Below, piece by piece: positions 1 through 11,104 of a stretch of 64,000 nucleotides of DNA; the stretch's first letter is position 1, and the number at the start of each line of letters is the position of its first letter. Below the pieces are notes generated by a model, which had not been told where the DNA came from, ran no database searches, and saw only the letters and a list, made by a program, of their open reading frames with translations. Position numbers and translations under genes: made by a program. Source of the DNA: Aradus depressus (Eukaryota > Arthropoda > Insecta > Hemiptera > Aradidae); NCBI GenBank assembly GCA_963662175.1, contig OY759220.1:43558136-43622135 (forward strand), read 5' to 3'.

Positions 1-473
1 TCTGCAAAGCGCAGTGTGCATCTTGTGTCACATATCTGCAAAGCGCAGTGTGCATCTTGTGTCACATATCTGCAAAGCGCAGTGTGCATCTTGTGTCACA
101 TATCTGCAAAGCGCAGTGTGCATCTTGTGTCACATATCTGCAAAGCGCAGTGTGCATCTTGTGTCACATATCTGCAAAGCGCAGTGTGCATCTTGTGTCA
201 CATATCTGCAAAGCGCAGTGTGCATCTTGTGTCACATATCTGCAAAGCGCAGTGTGCATCTTGTGTCACATATCTGCAAAGCGCAGTGTGCATCTTGTGT
301 CACATATCTGCAAAGCGCAGTGTGCATCTTGTGTCACATATCTGCAAAGCGCAGTGTGCATCTTGTGTCACATATCTGCAAAGCGCAGTGTGCATCTTGT
401 GTCACATATCTGCAAAGCGCAGTGTGCATCTTGTGTCACATATCTGCAAAGCGCAGTGTGCATCTTGTGTCAC
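1..473. repeat. 34-bp minisatellite, about 14 copies
   Basis: A 34-bp unit beginning TCTGCAAAGCGCAGTGTGCA repeats about 13.9 times with no variation that I can see, and the array probably continues left of the window. The unit is not a multiple of three and contains no stop, so all three plus frames read through and give cysteine-rich false ORFs. The perfect identity points to recent expansion or homogenisation. Confidence 0.97.
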
Positions 474-585
474 TTATTAACTAATATGTTTTGAACAGTC
501 ATTTCACTCACATCACATCGTCATAGAATGTAATTATTTTATCTTTAATTTTAGTTTTACCACAGTTATTGAAAGAAAGATTCCC

Positions 586-671
586 CACAACGAATTAATC
601 AATTGACTTTTAGTCCTACCCCCCCCCCCCCCCCCCCCACACCAGTCCACCGTTTGCGCTAATATTCAATA
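586..671 (+). repeat. family A fragment with poly(C) tract
   Basis: The motif CCCCACAACGAATTAATCAA followed by a run of 20 C (619-638) and GTTTGCGCTAATATTCAATA matches the head of the interspersed family A (best copies near 18.5, 22.0 and 31.8 kb). Long C runs at this place recur in other copies. Confidence 0.7.
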
Positions 672-678
672 GTTGAGT

Positions 679-957
679 TCCATAGCATTCTGCTGGAGTT
701 CCGAAGTGAGTTTTGGGACAATGGCTATAGTATCTACCAATTCCATTGCATTCTGGAGTTCCAATGTGAGTTTTGGGACAATGGCTATAGTATCTATCAA
801 TTCCATAGCATTCTGGAGTTCCGAAGTGAGTTTTGGGACAATGGCTATAGTATCTACCGATTTCATAGCATTCTGGAGTTCCGAAGTGAGTTTTGGGACA
901 ATGGCTATAGTATCTACCTACTGATTTCATAGCATTCTGGAGTTCCGAAGTAAGTTT
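679..957. repeat. 60-bp tandem repeat, about 4.6 copies
   Basis: The unit contains TTCTGGAGTTCCGAAGTGAG and TTTTGGGACAATGGCTATAG and repeats at about 60-bp spacing. The first copy has a 3-bp insertion, one copy has a different base in the TTCCRAWGTGAG part, and the last is degenerate. It lies directly behind the family A head, so it looks like an internal expansion of that element. The unit length is divisible by three, so false ORFs stay open on both strands. Confidence 0.93.
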
Positions 958-959
958 TG

Positions 960-1559
960 GCGGAAAAACATGGTCTCTTTTTCTCTCTTACTCTCTTGAT
1001 AACTCCCGATACAACTTTTACATAAATGTGTGTCTAATCGTCTTTTCCACTACAAATTTCAATGTGGCAAAGTTATCATTCAGGGATCAGATGAGGAGCA
1101 CTAGATTCACGGACAAAAGACATCTCTCTCTCTTCCTAGGTAAGGAGGTCTGACTCATATCGCACCCCAAATTTGGTGGGTTACGTAAAGGAGAGGTGGA
1201 CCTAGGAGCGGAAGGCCAAGAGATGGTTGGTCAAGAGATGTCGTCAGAGAGCCGACTGTCCAGGCTCCACCGAGCAGCATCCCCGGTCCAGCCTCTGCAC
1301 CTCCCCATTGTGTCAAGGCGACTGGGGGCTCCCTCTCACAGTTTTTGTGCAATTCCCATAACGGATTTCTTCCTAACGCTGTTATTTAAGAAACATGAAA
1401 CATGATTAGTTTCCTTTTTGCTCAATTTTTGATCAATTTGGATGAAACTAGGTGCAAAATAGTTGTGAAAGCTGGCTTTTTATCAGATAACTGAGGGTTT
1501 CACAATCAAGGTATTATATGCCAGTGGCAAAAATAGCCAATATATTGAATTAGGACCAC
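960..1559. other. no gene seen
   Basis: Short open frames near 1155-1405 have no recognisable domain or splice context. I see no known repeat except weak family A debris. Confidence 0.5.
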
Positions 1560-1905
1560 TTTAGGCCAAAATGACAACATTTGGACCACTTTTGGCTAAA
1601 ATAAACATTGAATTCGTAATCAGCGACCCAAAAACATTCATTTAAGTTGTAAAAATCCGTTAACAAAAACTTAGACAAAAAAAAATTAAAGTGTTTAAAA
1701 ATTTTCGCGGGGTTTTGGCAGCTGTCAATTGGCATATAATACCTGTTAATTGAATAATTCGTTCTGGGGAGTACATTGCCGGTGATTCACTACTTTTTTG
1801 TTTCAATTTTTGATATCAAGCGCTCGGAAAACATGAAATTGCGGTGGAAACTGAACATCGAACTGACCGATTACGTAACTTCCTCTATACATGGTAGATC
1901 TGGAT
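1560..1905. repeat. two family A fragments in opposite orientation
   Basis: Around 1745-1790 the text TAATTCGTTCTGGGGAGTAC followed by TTGCCGGTGATTCAC is the family A head on the minus strand. Around 1825-1895 GGAAAACATGAAATTGCGGT and the run into 'ACTTCCTCTATAC' is the family A tail on the plus strand. Confidence 0.65.
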
Positions 1906-3740
1906 AACCGATGGAAGACCGACCTGACAAGTGCGAACAGACTGTTGGGGAGAGTGGAAGGAGAGTGTTGTACATGGCTGTGACTGGAAGTAAATGTAGA
2001 CCAGCCACCACTGCCAACCTGGAGGACATTACGAAAACAGAACTATTATGTAGTCTCTGGGAACATACCGAGTCGGTTCAACAGAGGTTCATGTTCGCCT
2101 CGACACAGAGACAGGACGATCTTATCGCAGTATTACTACACTAGTCATGAATCTTTGCTCAATGTCTCTTTCTTGGGGCAAAGTTAAAGTAATTAACTTT
2201 AATTATGTCTTGTTCAAACATTGTCTAATTAATTAATAGAAAAAACAAATACCTGTGCGTAACTAAGAATGTTAATTATTACGACTCATGCTCGGTCTTT
2301 ATCTATAAGGTCAAATCGCTACTACCAGAGCGCTCTTTCGTTACTCTGGTGGACATGAGCCCGACTCAACGAAGGGAGAGAATTTCGTCCACCCAAAATT
2401 GTTGTTTACCTAGGGTGGGGTTCTTTAACTTGTGGAGTTAACGTCTCTTTGTTAACCGCTCTATGGGTAATCAGTATATCAACTGTAAGAGTGTATTACA
2501 ACAGAGGACTTGAACCCTTCCGCTTCTTGTTCTTAGGCCTGCCAAGTGTTCAGGGAAAATCAGAGTAATGGGTAGCCTTCTTGCTTTTAGACAGGAACAA
2601 GTCAAAGGAATAAGATACTTCACCTTCTCCAGTCGCGCGAGCTCTCACGACAGATTGCGTGTGATGTTTTCCCTCGAGTCGCTACAAATGATATCCACTC
2701 GCCGAATTTATGGTCCAACAGCGTACCACGTCCATTACACGGCCCATGGCCCACCTGTTAACGTTCCTGCTTCCTGTGTAATACCCACCGTGGTTCACCA
2801 TAAAATCTCTCCCTGTAACTGTAAAAGTCCTTCACAATTAGATTTTCTTTATGGATTATTATAATATTGTAGAATCTCTTCTGCATCGATTCATTCTTTT
2901 CAAGCCTGGTTAAACCTATGCACGATAAATATTGTTGAGTCGCGGGTTGAGTGTAATGGTGAGTTCGGGAACTCGCCAAAACTATCGATTGTGGTTAAGA
3001 AGTGAACTACAAGATTCAGTCACTTGTTATTTCGCGGATAGTTTCTTTGTGTTGAGAAGAAGTGTACAAACTAAGTTTCGCGGTGTTAGAAGGACGTATG
3101 ATCGAACAATTGACATTGTATTCGTTACAACGCGGTTTGATAATAAAGGTGTTAACTAAACAAATATATTTATTGCTCAAGTGACGTATTATCATTTAAC
3201 CTGTACCCAAGTACCAACAAATATCCATATTCACAGTGCATAATTTGTTAATGTGTCATTTGCTGTGCATTGTTGCATATAAATGGAAAATGATCTTTTT
3301 TAACTTCCTCCAGTTTTCCTGGAATCCTTCTTTTATCTTCAGCTGCTTAGGAATCAGCAATTCCATTTATATATATATTTTTTTAAACTTTTTATCCTGT
3401 CCACAGCGCCATCTTATATTTTATATATTAACAGACACTTATTCAGCTCATTTTAATGCTAATAAAATACAGATTTTTTTCAAGAAAAAAAAAAAATTGA
3501 GATTAAGTCATACCTTTAGTTTTTGAGGTATACCCAAAATATCTGTTTTTTGTCTCAAATTACTTCTCTAGTGTTGCAAACCGCTATTAAAATATTGGCT
3601 TGTATATTGAACTTACAACCGAACATAGTCGTATTTATTGTAATGTATAAAGCTGAACGAAAAAAAAATTAATATTCCGGCCGCGGATGCGGATCTTTCA
3701 GAAATGTTATTTTTTACTTTGTTATTTTATCATAGCATGT
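1906..3740. other. no convincing gene; unknown unique-looking DNA
   Basis: Open frames of 77 codons (1911-2144) and 98 codons (2568-2864) are present on the plus strand, but neither has a domain I recognise nor an obvious splice partner. Apart from the SINE relic at 2281-2440 I see nothing interpretable. Confidence 0.4.
2281..2440 (-). repeat. diverged SINE 3' part
   Basis: ACGACTCATGCTCGGTCTTT, then CTACTACCAGAGCGCTCTTT and 'GGTGGACATGAGCCCGACTC', match the minus-strand 3' half of the tRNA-derived SINE seen complete at 4668-5013. Confidence 0.8.
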
Positions 3741-3744
3741 ATAG

Positions 3745-3882
3745 CAACCGAAAGCTGGTGGGCTGACCTGGTTCGGCAACAAACATCCCTCCCATAGGTC
3801 ACACCTATCATATAGGTCTAATTATTGAATAGCATATAGTCCCATAGGTTGAGGACAGTAGAACCGAACTCTTACAACGAAT
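3745..3882 (+). repeat. interspersed repeat, partner near 8.75 kb
   Basis: 'TGACCTGGTTC', 'TAGGTTGAGGACAGTAGAACC' (split here as TAGGTTGAGGACAG + TAGAACC) and the sequence between them recur at 8748-8872 in the same order. The class is unknown; no terminal repeats or coding potential are seen. Confidence 0.7.
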
Positions 3883-3889
3883 ATATTTT

Positions 3890-4020
3890 TTTGCAGAGAT
3901 ATTGTGAAACACTTGATAAAAAATAAAGAAAAAACTTGTTTTTTGAAAAATATTGTCTATTTCACAAAATATATATAATTCGGGAGTACTTTCGGTTTGC
4001 TAACATCTTCAGAAGCGATA
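3890..4020 (-). repeat. Penelope-like terminal repeat with hammerhead-like motif
   Basis: Starts near 'GCAGAGATATTGTGAAACAC' and ends in 'GGGAGTACTTTCGGTTTGCT' plus 'AACATCTTCAG'. Read on the minus strand it gives CTGAAGA, a short hairpin region, then GAAAGTACTCCC, which has the order of a hammerhead core (CUGANGA, stem II, GAAA). Related copies lie at 4597-5100 and 21658-21790. Hammerhead motifs in terminal repeats are known for Penelope-like elements. The class call is an inference from this layout, since no reverse transcriptase of that type is visible. Confidence 0.5.
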
Positions 4021-4596
4021 TACTTAAAAAAGAGGACTGTTGGGTAGGTTCCAGAACAAATACAAACATCTCAACAGCACTAAAGAAAAAAGAAAAACAG
4101 AAGAAAAAAGTGGGGTTTACTAACTAAAATGTAGTTTTTGTAATTTTGTTTATGTAAGTCAAACTGGGAGACAATTTAAAAATAGGGTAAAATAACACGT
4201 TTCAGAAATAGGCTTAAACATTGACACAACACACATCTCAGTAAAATTATATCGTAAAAAAATTTAATTTTTAGTAATTTTTAATTAGGATTTTCAGATT
4301 CTTCACAAAAAAACTATGTTTTACCGGTATTTTTAGTTTTCTTGTACGAGCAATAGTTTTCGAGATATTGGTCTTTGAAAGTTGCGTTTTGTGTAAAATC
4401 AATTGGGAGTGGATTCATAGAGACCTCAGTCCGCAAACCGGGCGAAGAGTGGGGGCGACCCTCCCCCCCGCTCAAAATCCTGGCTACGACCCTGTCAATT
4501 TCACATGTATCTTTTCATATTGAACCAATTATGTACATTTATACTTCCCCAGTTATACTCAATACTTTAACTTTCTAAGGGAACTTAACATTTTTA

Positions 4597-5100
4597 GACG
4601 AGATATTTTGAAACACTTAATAAAAAATGAACTTTTTGGTTTAAAATATTGTCTATTTCACAAAATAGGTTAGGTTAGGTTTTATGACTCATGCCCGGGC
4701 TTTAACTACGAGGTCATATCGCCTACTACCAGAGCGCTCTTTCGTCACTCTGGTGGACATGAGTCTGACTCTACTGTGGGAGTCCTAAATTTTGCCTACC
4801 CTAAATTTTTATTCATCTAGGGTAGGGGTCTTTAAGGAGTACCTGACATCGTACAGGCTCGGGACCATCGCTTAACGTCCCATCCGAAGGACGGCGTGCT
4901 TAAGTTTATTTTACCTCCCAGATAAAATAAACTAAGGGCCTCGGTCGGGCTACGAACCCACGACCTTGAGCTCAGAAGTCAAGCACGCATACCACTGAGC
5001 TACCGGCGCCCTCTTTCACAAAATATATATAATATGGGAGTACTTTCGGTATTGCTACCATATTATATATATTTTGTGAAATAGACCATATTTAAAAAAA
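4597..5100. repeat. Penelope-like terminal repeat interrupted by a SINE
   Basis: The left piece (4597-4667) and right piece (5014-5060) together rebuild the same repeat as at 3890-4020, with a SINE inserted between two copies of TTTCACAAAATA. To the right, 'ATATATAATATGGGAGTACT' and 'CCATATTATATATATTTTGT' form a palindrome around TTTCGGTATTGCTA. On the minus strand this is GGTA-GCAA-TACC followed by GAAAGTACTCCC. Confidence 0.55.
4668..5013 (-). repeat. tRNA-derived SINE, full length, with TSD
   Basis: A complete copy of about 346 bp. On the minus strand it begins GAGGGCGCCGGTAGCTCAGT, with a Pol III A box (TAGCTCAGTGGTA) and a B-box region that has drifted. The body follows and the end is 'GCCCGGGCATGAGTCATAAA' plus (ACCTA)n. 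It is flanked by 12-bp duplications TTTCACAAAATA (4656-4667 and 5014-5025). The tail is the telomere-like TTAGG unit rather than poly(A). Confidence 0.95.
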
Positions 5101-5239
5101 AAAAATTACGTTTTGTCTTTATTTTTTGAGTATATTAACGTCTTTAGGGACAGAGAGAGTTATATCCGTCTAAGGCTTCAGTCAACAAGGATGTTGTTGT
5201 TGGAAACAATTGAAGCTTTACACTAAATAGTACTAATGG

Positions 5240-5460
5240 TGAATCATCGGCTATGCACTTCCCCAGCACGAATTATTGAAGTTGTTGCTCTCCCTCTAAC
5301 ACCAATAGACCGTTTTGGCTATCGATAGTTGTATTGCACAGGGACTTCTCAATCCTCTAACTAAATTTTGTCCATCGGGAGTTATTAGAGTTTTTGTGTT
5401 AGATCCCCTCATCCCCCCGCCGTAAAGCCGATTTGGTCGAAAATCAATTTGGGATTTTGT
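5240..5460 (+). repeat. family A copy, truncated
   Basis: 'CACTTCCCCAGCACGAATTA', 'CCAATAGACCGTTTTGGCTA', 'CATCGGGAGTTATTAGAGTT' and 'GCCGATTTGGTCGAAAATCA' follow the family A order. The 3' part is missing. Confidence 0.75.
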
Positions 5461-5800
5461 GTATACGTACATATAAAATGTCTTGTCTATTCTTTGGTTC
5501 TTATGGACGTAGAAGATGTCCTTAGATTTGTCTGGTACCTCTGCGCATAACTGGATCAGTTGTTCTGCTCATCTTATATTTTTTCTTTCTTCAAAGTCTC
5601 AGACGATAGCAGAAACGGGGACAGACTTCATGGACAGGCAGGGACAGCTGGCGGCAGAGCGAGACAGACCCATGTGAACAGCGCGAGCCAGACCGCGCGC
5701 CAGATGAGCTTTTTACCCTTCCTTTCATGCCGAAGTCTTCTCGACACAAAAGTCATAATAATAAATAATGTGGGAGAAGGATTATGTGGCATGTTATATA

Positions 5801-6474
5801 CAGGGTGGCCCAGATAAGCGGGCCACAAGTGAAATAACTGCCTAGATAAGCGGGCCACAAGTGAAATAACTCCTAAACTGTTCGAGATATCAAAATTGTG
5901 CATAGAATTAAAGTTGTAGCACTCACCAAGAGCTAGAGTATGGCATACTCGAAAATACAAAAATGACCCTTTTGATGGCTCAAACAGCCCTTCGAAGGGC
6001 AGGGTTCCCTTTTGACCCTTAAGTTTCATTACATTTTATTAAAGTGCTAAAGAAACAAGGAAGAACTGTGCAAACAGATTTTTGATACGTCAAGTAGTTC
6101 TCGGGAAAAAAACGTTTAAAGTTGCACGTTTTTCTTATTCTGAAGTTAGTTGGAATTGGATAACTTCAGAATAAGAAGAACGTGCAACTTTAAACGTTTT
6201 TTTCCGAGAACTACTTGACGTATCAAAAATCTGTTTGCACAGTTCTTCCTTGTTTCTTTAGTACTTTAATAAAATGTAATGAAACTTAAGGGTCAAAAGG
6301 GAACCCCGGCCTTCGAAGGGCTGTTTGAGCCATTAAAAGGGTCATTTTTGTCTTTTTGAGGAAACCTTACTATAGCTCTCGGCGAGTGCTACAACTTTAG
6401 TCCTATGCACAATTTTGATATCTCTAACAGTTTAGGAGTTATTTTACTTGTGGCCCGCTTATCTGGGCCACCAT
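5801..6474. mobile_element. foldback element with arms of about 310-350 bp
   Basis: The left arm starts CAGGGTGGCCCAGATAAGCG and the right arm ends 'CGCTTATCTGGGCCACCATG'. The two halves are near-complementary over their whole length around a centre near 6150. Both ends abut TATATA, which suits a TA target but is uninformative in AT-rich DNA. A copy of 'AGATAAGCGGGCCACAAGTG' is duplicated inside the left arm (5813-5866). There is no transposase, so this is a non-autonomous MITE/foldback. Open frames in the arms are palindrome artefacts. A second copy is at 34427-35028. Confidence 0.85.
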
Positions 6475-6827
6475 GTATATATAACTATATATATATATAA
6501 CTATAAAGTTGCGCAGGAGATTGAGCCAAACTCTATATACACAAGGTTTCTACACCAATGGCCGACTTATAGGTTCAAGAATATTCAATTTAACACATCT
6601 AATTTCAATTTTTATTTCTCTAGCTTTACAAAGTATATGGGTAGTTATGTAATCATTATGTATACATAAGTCCAGTCGCTGCTTGAGAAGTTTTCTTTGT
6701 TAAGTTCTGGTTTAAAATAAATAAAATAATTTTCTGCCCCCTACCGGAACCTAAGATAGTTATTCGCGTTGTGTACAAACAAAGTTACACAAAGAGAAAT
6801 TAAAATTCATTTTGAAAAAAAAAAAAA
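6475..6827. other. no gene seen
   Basis: AT-rich sequence with AT dinucleotide runs and an A tract before the SINE fragment. There is one short open frame (6448-6669) without recognisable content. Confidence 0.5.
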
Positions 6828-6828
6828 A

Positions 6829-6933
6829 GGTTAGGTTAGGTTAGGTTTTATGACTCATGCCCGGGCTTTAACTACAAGGTCATATCGCCTACTACCAGAG
6901 CGCTCTTTCGTCACTCTGGTGGACATGAGCCCG

Positions 6934-6960
<27 letters not shown>
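6829..6960 (-). repeat. SINE 3' fragment with TTAGG-type tail, then poly(A)
   Basis: Three to four TTAGG units lead into 'TTTTATGACTCATGCCCGGG' and run to 'GGACATGAGCCCG' at 6933, where the SINE stops and an A run (about 6934-6960) follows. Only about 105 bp of the SINE 3' end is present. Confidence 0.9.
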
Positions 6961-6964
<4 letters not shown>

Positions 6965-7002
6965 ATTTATATTGTAAGTAGAATGACCGGAAATAATGCT
7001 AA

Positions 7003-7078
7003 CAACCTGTGATAACAGAGACAAAGACACAGACTAACAGCCTGTGTGATAACAGAGACAAAGGCACACACTAACAGC
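7003..7078. repeat. short tandem duplication
   Basis: 'CCTGTGATAACAGAGACAAA' and 'GGCACACACTAACAGCC' style text occurs twice in succession, with a period of about 42-44 bp. Confidence 0.75.
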
Positions 7079-7079
7079 C

Positions 7080-8267
7080 GCAAAGTAGACAACCGTAAAA
7101 TTCTGATCCATTGTTCTCTTCTCTGTTGGATCCATTCGATTTCCCCATCATTTTGTGCCGTTTTATTTAAATTAATTTGAAAGTTAAACAAAGCAATGAG
7201 GCAATGAACAGAGGGTTGCTTCATTCTCCTGTGAGACTACTTTCAGCAAATATCCACGTCTTAGCCTGGAAATTATCCTTATGTAACAGTTTATTAACTT
7301 TTCTTAGCGACTAGACAGTACGCAAATTTTGTGGACAAGTGAAACAATTACAGAAACTTACCTAGTTTCCGTAATTCTTATTGTCAGATATTCTTTGTTA
7401 AGTTTTCATCGGAGTTTCATGTTTTTCGACCCCTAGTTAGCTGATATAACGTCTAAATATCAAACGACAAAATATCTAATTAAAATATATCATGGTGTAT
7501 AATATCCAAAACTTAAATATATTCTGTAATATCGATTTAATAATATTGGTCATTAAAATAATTATCATGACTCACTTAGTTTAAAATGGAATGTTTATAC
7601 CTAGTTTAATACGTATGACTTGTTCTTCTCTTTACAATTATATTCAATTCATGGCCTGTGTAATGGTAAAGTTTTGCCCCTCGTGTATGTTTTAGCTCCT
7701 AACAAATTATCTTGTTTGTAAACAAAGATCCTTAAGAAATAGAAATAGTTTGAGTCTGATCTGAAGCCAAAGACTTTGATCGTTGACTTCGAACAAGCAC
7801 TTATTACTGCACTCAAAGTGTGTTTTGAGAACCTGCACTATTTCACTAAAAGGACCGACGGTAGGGTCAACATTTTATTTCTTCGGTTACATCAACTGGA
7901 TTTACTCGCTAAACTGCAACTTTCGTACTGTGCATTTTAAATCTTAGTCTTTAATTTTTTTTACTGGGCATTCAAATTTTTTACCGAGTGTTCTGAAATT
8001 TCCTACTGCGCCTTATTAATCGTGTTATTGGATTAACTTACTAGGCAATACATTTTTAGTTATTGGGTTACATTTTTATTTACAGTGTTGCATTTTACTA
8101 TGCAATTGTAATCATAATATTAAATTATAATAATGTATTGTAATATTCTTTATTTTATTTATTCATTATAAATTTACCAGTTATAAAAATTATTCGACAT
8201 TAGTTTATTTTGTCGTTTGATATTTTTGATCAGATATTTTGGATTTGATCTTTGGACATGGAACCAG
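7080..8267. other. no gene seen
   Basis: AT-rich single-copy-looking sequence. I found neither coding signals nor recognisable repeats. Confidence 0.5.
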
Positions 8268-8392
8268 TTATCTAGGGTACGAGTCTTTAACCTGATGTAA
8301 AAATTATTTATAAACTTAAGGGCCTCGACCAGGTTCCGAACCAGCGATCTTGAGCTCAGTAAGCATGCTACTTGTGAGCTACCGGCGTCCAG
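8268..8392 (-). repeat. SINE 5' half, diverged
   Basis: 'TAAACTTAAGGGCCTCGACC', 'GGTTCCGAACC', 'GATCTTGAGCTCAGTAAGCA' and 'GAGCTACCGGCGTCC' are the minus-strand tRNA-like head and proximal body of the SINE. The B box is mutated. Confidence 0.8.
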
Positions 8393-8747
8393 GTAGATCC
8401 TGTCTCTGAACCCTGATGATAACACGTGCAGAAACTAGCACCATATTTTCATCTAACAAGCTTCTCTAAAGGATTTCAGGTATCGTTAATTTTTCGTTAA
8501 CTTTCATTGGAAGTTTCTTATAAAAACTGTTTATTTTATTTTGTAGAAATCAGTCACCTTTATGCAGTTTATGCTTTTTACTATATTACTCCATTACGTT
8601 GCAACTTTCCTGAACAACGCCTGACACCATAGCTAGTGTGTACGTGTATATATGGAGCTATCTACGTATAACCGAGATCTGTGGGTGAGATATCAGGTAG
8701 ACAGGTATTGAGGAGTGGTAGAGGTGGGTCTCGTCCTGACATTGGCC

Positions 8748-8872
8748 ACCTGACCTGGTTCCGAAACAGACGTCCCTACCATACGTCACACCTCCTATCG
8801 TATAGATCAAATTATCGAATAGACTAGTTATAGTTCAATAGGTTGAGGACAGTAGAACCAGTTACAATGAAT
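8748..8872 (+). repeat. interspersed repeat, partner of 3745-3882
   Basis: It shares 'TGACCTGGTTC', 'TAGGTTGAGGACAGTAGAACC' (written split: TAGGTTGAGG + ACAGTAGAACC) and the spacing between them with the copy near 3.8 kb. Confidence 0.7.
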
Positions 8873-9077
8873 ATGCTAACTCTAACAAACGCAAAGATCG
8901 AAGGACCCATAAAGGTTAGACCCGGCAAATAAATAGTTCTAAGATTTAGAAGGAGAGGAGAAACTTACATTTAAGTTTGGGTGTAGCCTTTTTAGCCTAT
9001 AAAAAACATAAGAAAATAAGAACATTTGTTATGATTTTACCAAAAATAGCCAAGGTTGAAATATATGTATAATATAG

Positions 9078-9330
9078 GTGGACTAATAGGCTGCCTACAG
9101 CAATGCCTATAGATAGGCATCAACCAGATACCGTGATGGTCTACCATAAGTAAACATAAAAGTATATTCTGGTTGTTCCTAACCAAAATAGATGAAGAAG
9201 AATTATAATATATAGATGGTCCTTGTGGCACCGATTTTTCATATATTCTGAAAAAACATCAATACATAATGTTGGTAGATAGGCTTCAATTAGATACGTA
9301 GATACGTAGTTCATTAGTAGAGCTGGTAGA
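9078..9330 (+). repeat. module R fragments (two partial copies)
   Basis: 'ACAGCAATGCCTATAGATAG' plus 'GCATCAACCAGATACCGTGA', and again 'TTCATATATTCTGAAAAAAC' plus 'AATGTTGGTAGATAGGCTTC', align with the module found three times at 27.1, 29.4 and 30.2 kb. Both copies are decayed. Confidence 0.6.
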
Positions 9331-9722
9331 CTGATCTGGGGAAACTGAGAAAGGTCTCTTAAAGGTCCTTTAATCTTCAAGTTTGTGTCAAATCCCGACT
9401 TATAGATAAGTTTCAGCTCTCCCTCTAAATCATCTTTATTTTTTTGGACCTTTAACCTCTATTTTTGCCCTTTTGAGGGTCCATTGATCTCCAAGTTCGA
9501 GGCAACACACCGATTCGCCCTAAGGTTTCCACACTACCTCTAAACCTAGTTCTGATTCTACACTTCCAGACCTGGAGTCCGATCCAGGACTCCAGACCTG
9601 GGAGAGGGTCTTAATAGTTCTAAAATAATAAAAATGAAGGTTTAGAGTGAGAGCGGAAACGTAATACTTATTAGTAACTCTCTCTGACCCCTATAAGTTG
9701 AAACACTTTAAAAACTTCGTCG

Positions 9723-10155
9723 GTGAATCACAGCACAAATGAATCAACTATGTTTTCGCTCTCTCTCTAACACCAATAGACCGATTTGGCTAAATATCAA
9801 TAGTAGGCGTAGGGACTTCTGAATCCTCACACTAAATTTTGTGTCAATACATTAATTCCATCGGGAGTTATTAGAGTTCCCCCCTTCCTTTCGTCCGATT
9901 TCAGGTAAAATTAATATATATCGCGTCCTTACGGAGTTAGGTCCCCCTAATTTCCGCCGCCGTTTTGCCGATTTGGCTGAAAATTAATAGGTGTCGTCCT
10001 TATGGGATTCTAGATGAACGTATAAAATTATGTGTCGATACATTCATTCTATCGTGAGTTATCGTGTTCGGAAAGCATGGAAATCCGGTGAAAACTCAAG
10101 ATTGAATTTCTGGCAGATTACATAACTTTTCCTATACTTCGTATAGCTCGAATTA
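9723..10155 (+). repeat. family A copy, near full length
   Basis: Runs from 'GGTGAATCACAGCACAAATG' through 'CCAATAGACCGATTTGGCTA' and 'GCCGATTTGGCTGAAAATTA' to 'TTTTCCTATACTTCGTATAG'. It has no ORF or tRNA-like head and the class is undetermined. Confidence 0.8.
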
Positions 10156-10159
10156 AAAA

Positions 10160-11100
10160 ATGAATATTACAAAAAAAAATAGTATTTTCTCTTTGCACTG
10201 CGATTTATAGGGAAAATTCAAAAAAATTCAAGAACCTAAGAAACCATCCTTTAATTTTAAAAAATTTTTGTTTGAACTTTATAAAACCTTATGAACTGCT
10301 ACGGTCAAATCAGAGGTATATCGAAATAACAAAGAAAGAAAGACGTAAATAACCGAAAAAATAAAAATTCATTGTCGCCCCTACAATTCCGATGGGCTGC
10401 AATTTTCCATAAAAGTAATGCAAAATAACAGCACCTGTTCTCTGCAGGGGTCCACTAAACTTATTTATTGATTATATTTCTATTTCTATATTCCAGATGA
10501 CATTTTAGATATCAGTGGCCCTTACTGAACTGGCAACTCTATCGGACCATTGTTGCCGGCTTGTAGCTATTGGTTCCTTTCTTTGGGTTCAGCAGAGAAT
10601 TGACAACGGTGTACTGAGGATCTCATCTGCCTTATTTTCTCGCGGACCAGATACAGTCGCTTAGAAGATAACACAATTTCAGCTGCGATTCTTGGAGTTT
10701 TTATATCCTTTTTTTTTTTTCATAAATTACTTTATTTTATTTTTTTACTTTTATTGGAGAGGGATAGTTGAATAGGATTCCTAAGCTGTAGAAATTTTGA
10801 TCAGGGCGAGCTGTAGTTAGTGTTCAAAGAAAGCCACAATTTTGACAAAGCCCTTAGAGGACTTTGATACTTAAAACTTGAAATGATGAGTGTATCCTTG
10901 AGTTGTGGGTGTCACGTTGTCCACTGAGCAGCACATGACATTCCATGATGGGAGCCTTGGCCGTCAGGTTCAAGGAGGCCCAGATACACGGCGAGAGGAA
11001 TGCGAGCCGGGGAACTGTCTCTGGGGGATTCCTCCCTTGAGGGAGGCCAAAGGCAAAGGTCCGGCCTTTCCCCAATCAAAAGATTACCAAAAAAAAGTCA
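10160..11100. other. unresolved region with possible decayed exons
   Basis: At 10500-10680 and 10880-11060 GC content rises above the surroundings. The second part is open on both strands for more than 70 codons. I cannot assign a family, and splice-site support is weak. Both parts may be decayed exons of transposons or genes, or captured sequence. Confidence 0.3.
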
Positions 11101-11104
11101 TATG

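Noticed and set aside
14..494. Three overlapping plus-strand ORFs of about 150 codons
   Set aside because: They are translations of a 34-bp repeat that has no stop in any frame, not genes.
6829..6850. Interstitial telomere repeat
   Set aside because: The TTAGG units are the tail of a SINE copy, not a chromosome-end remnant.
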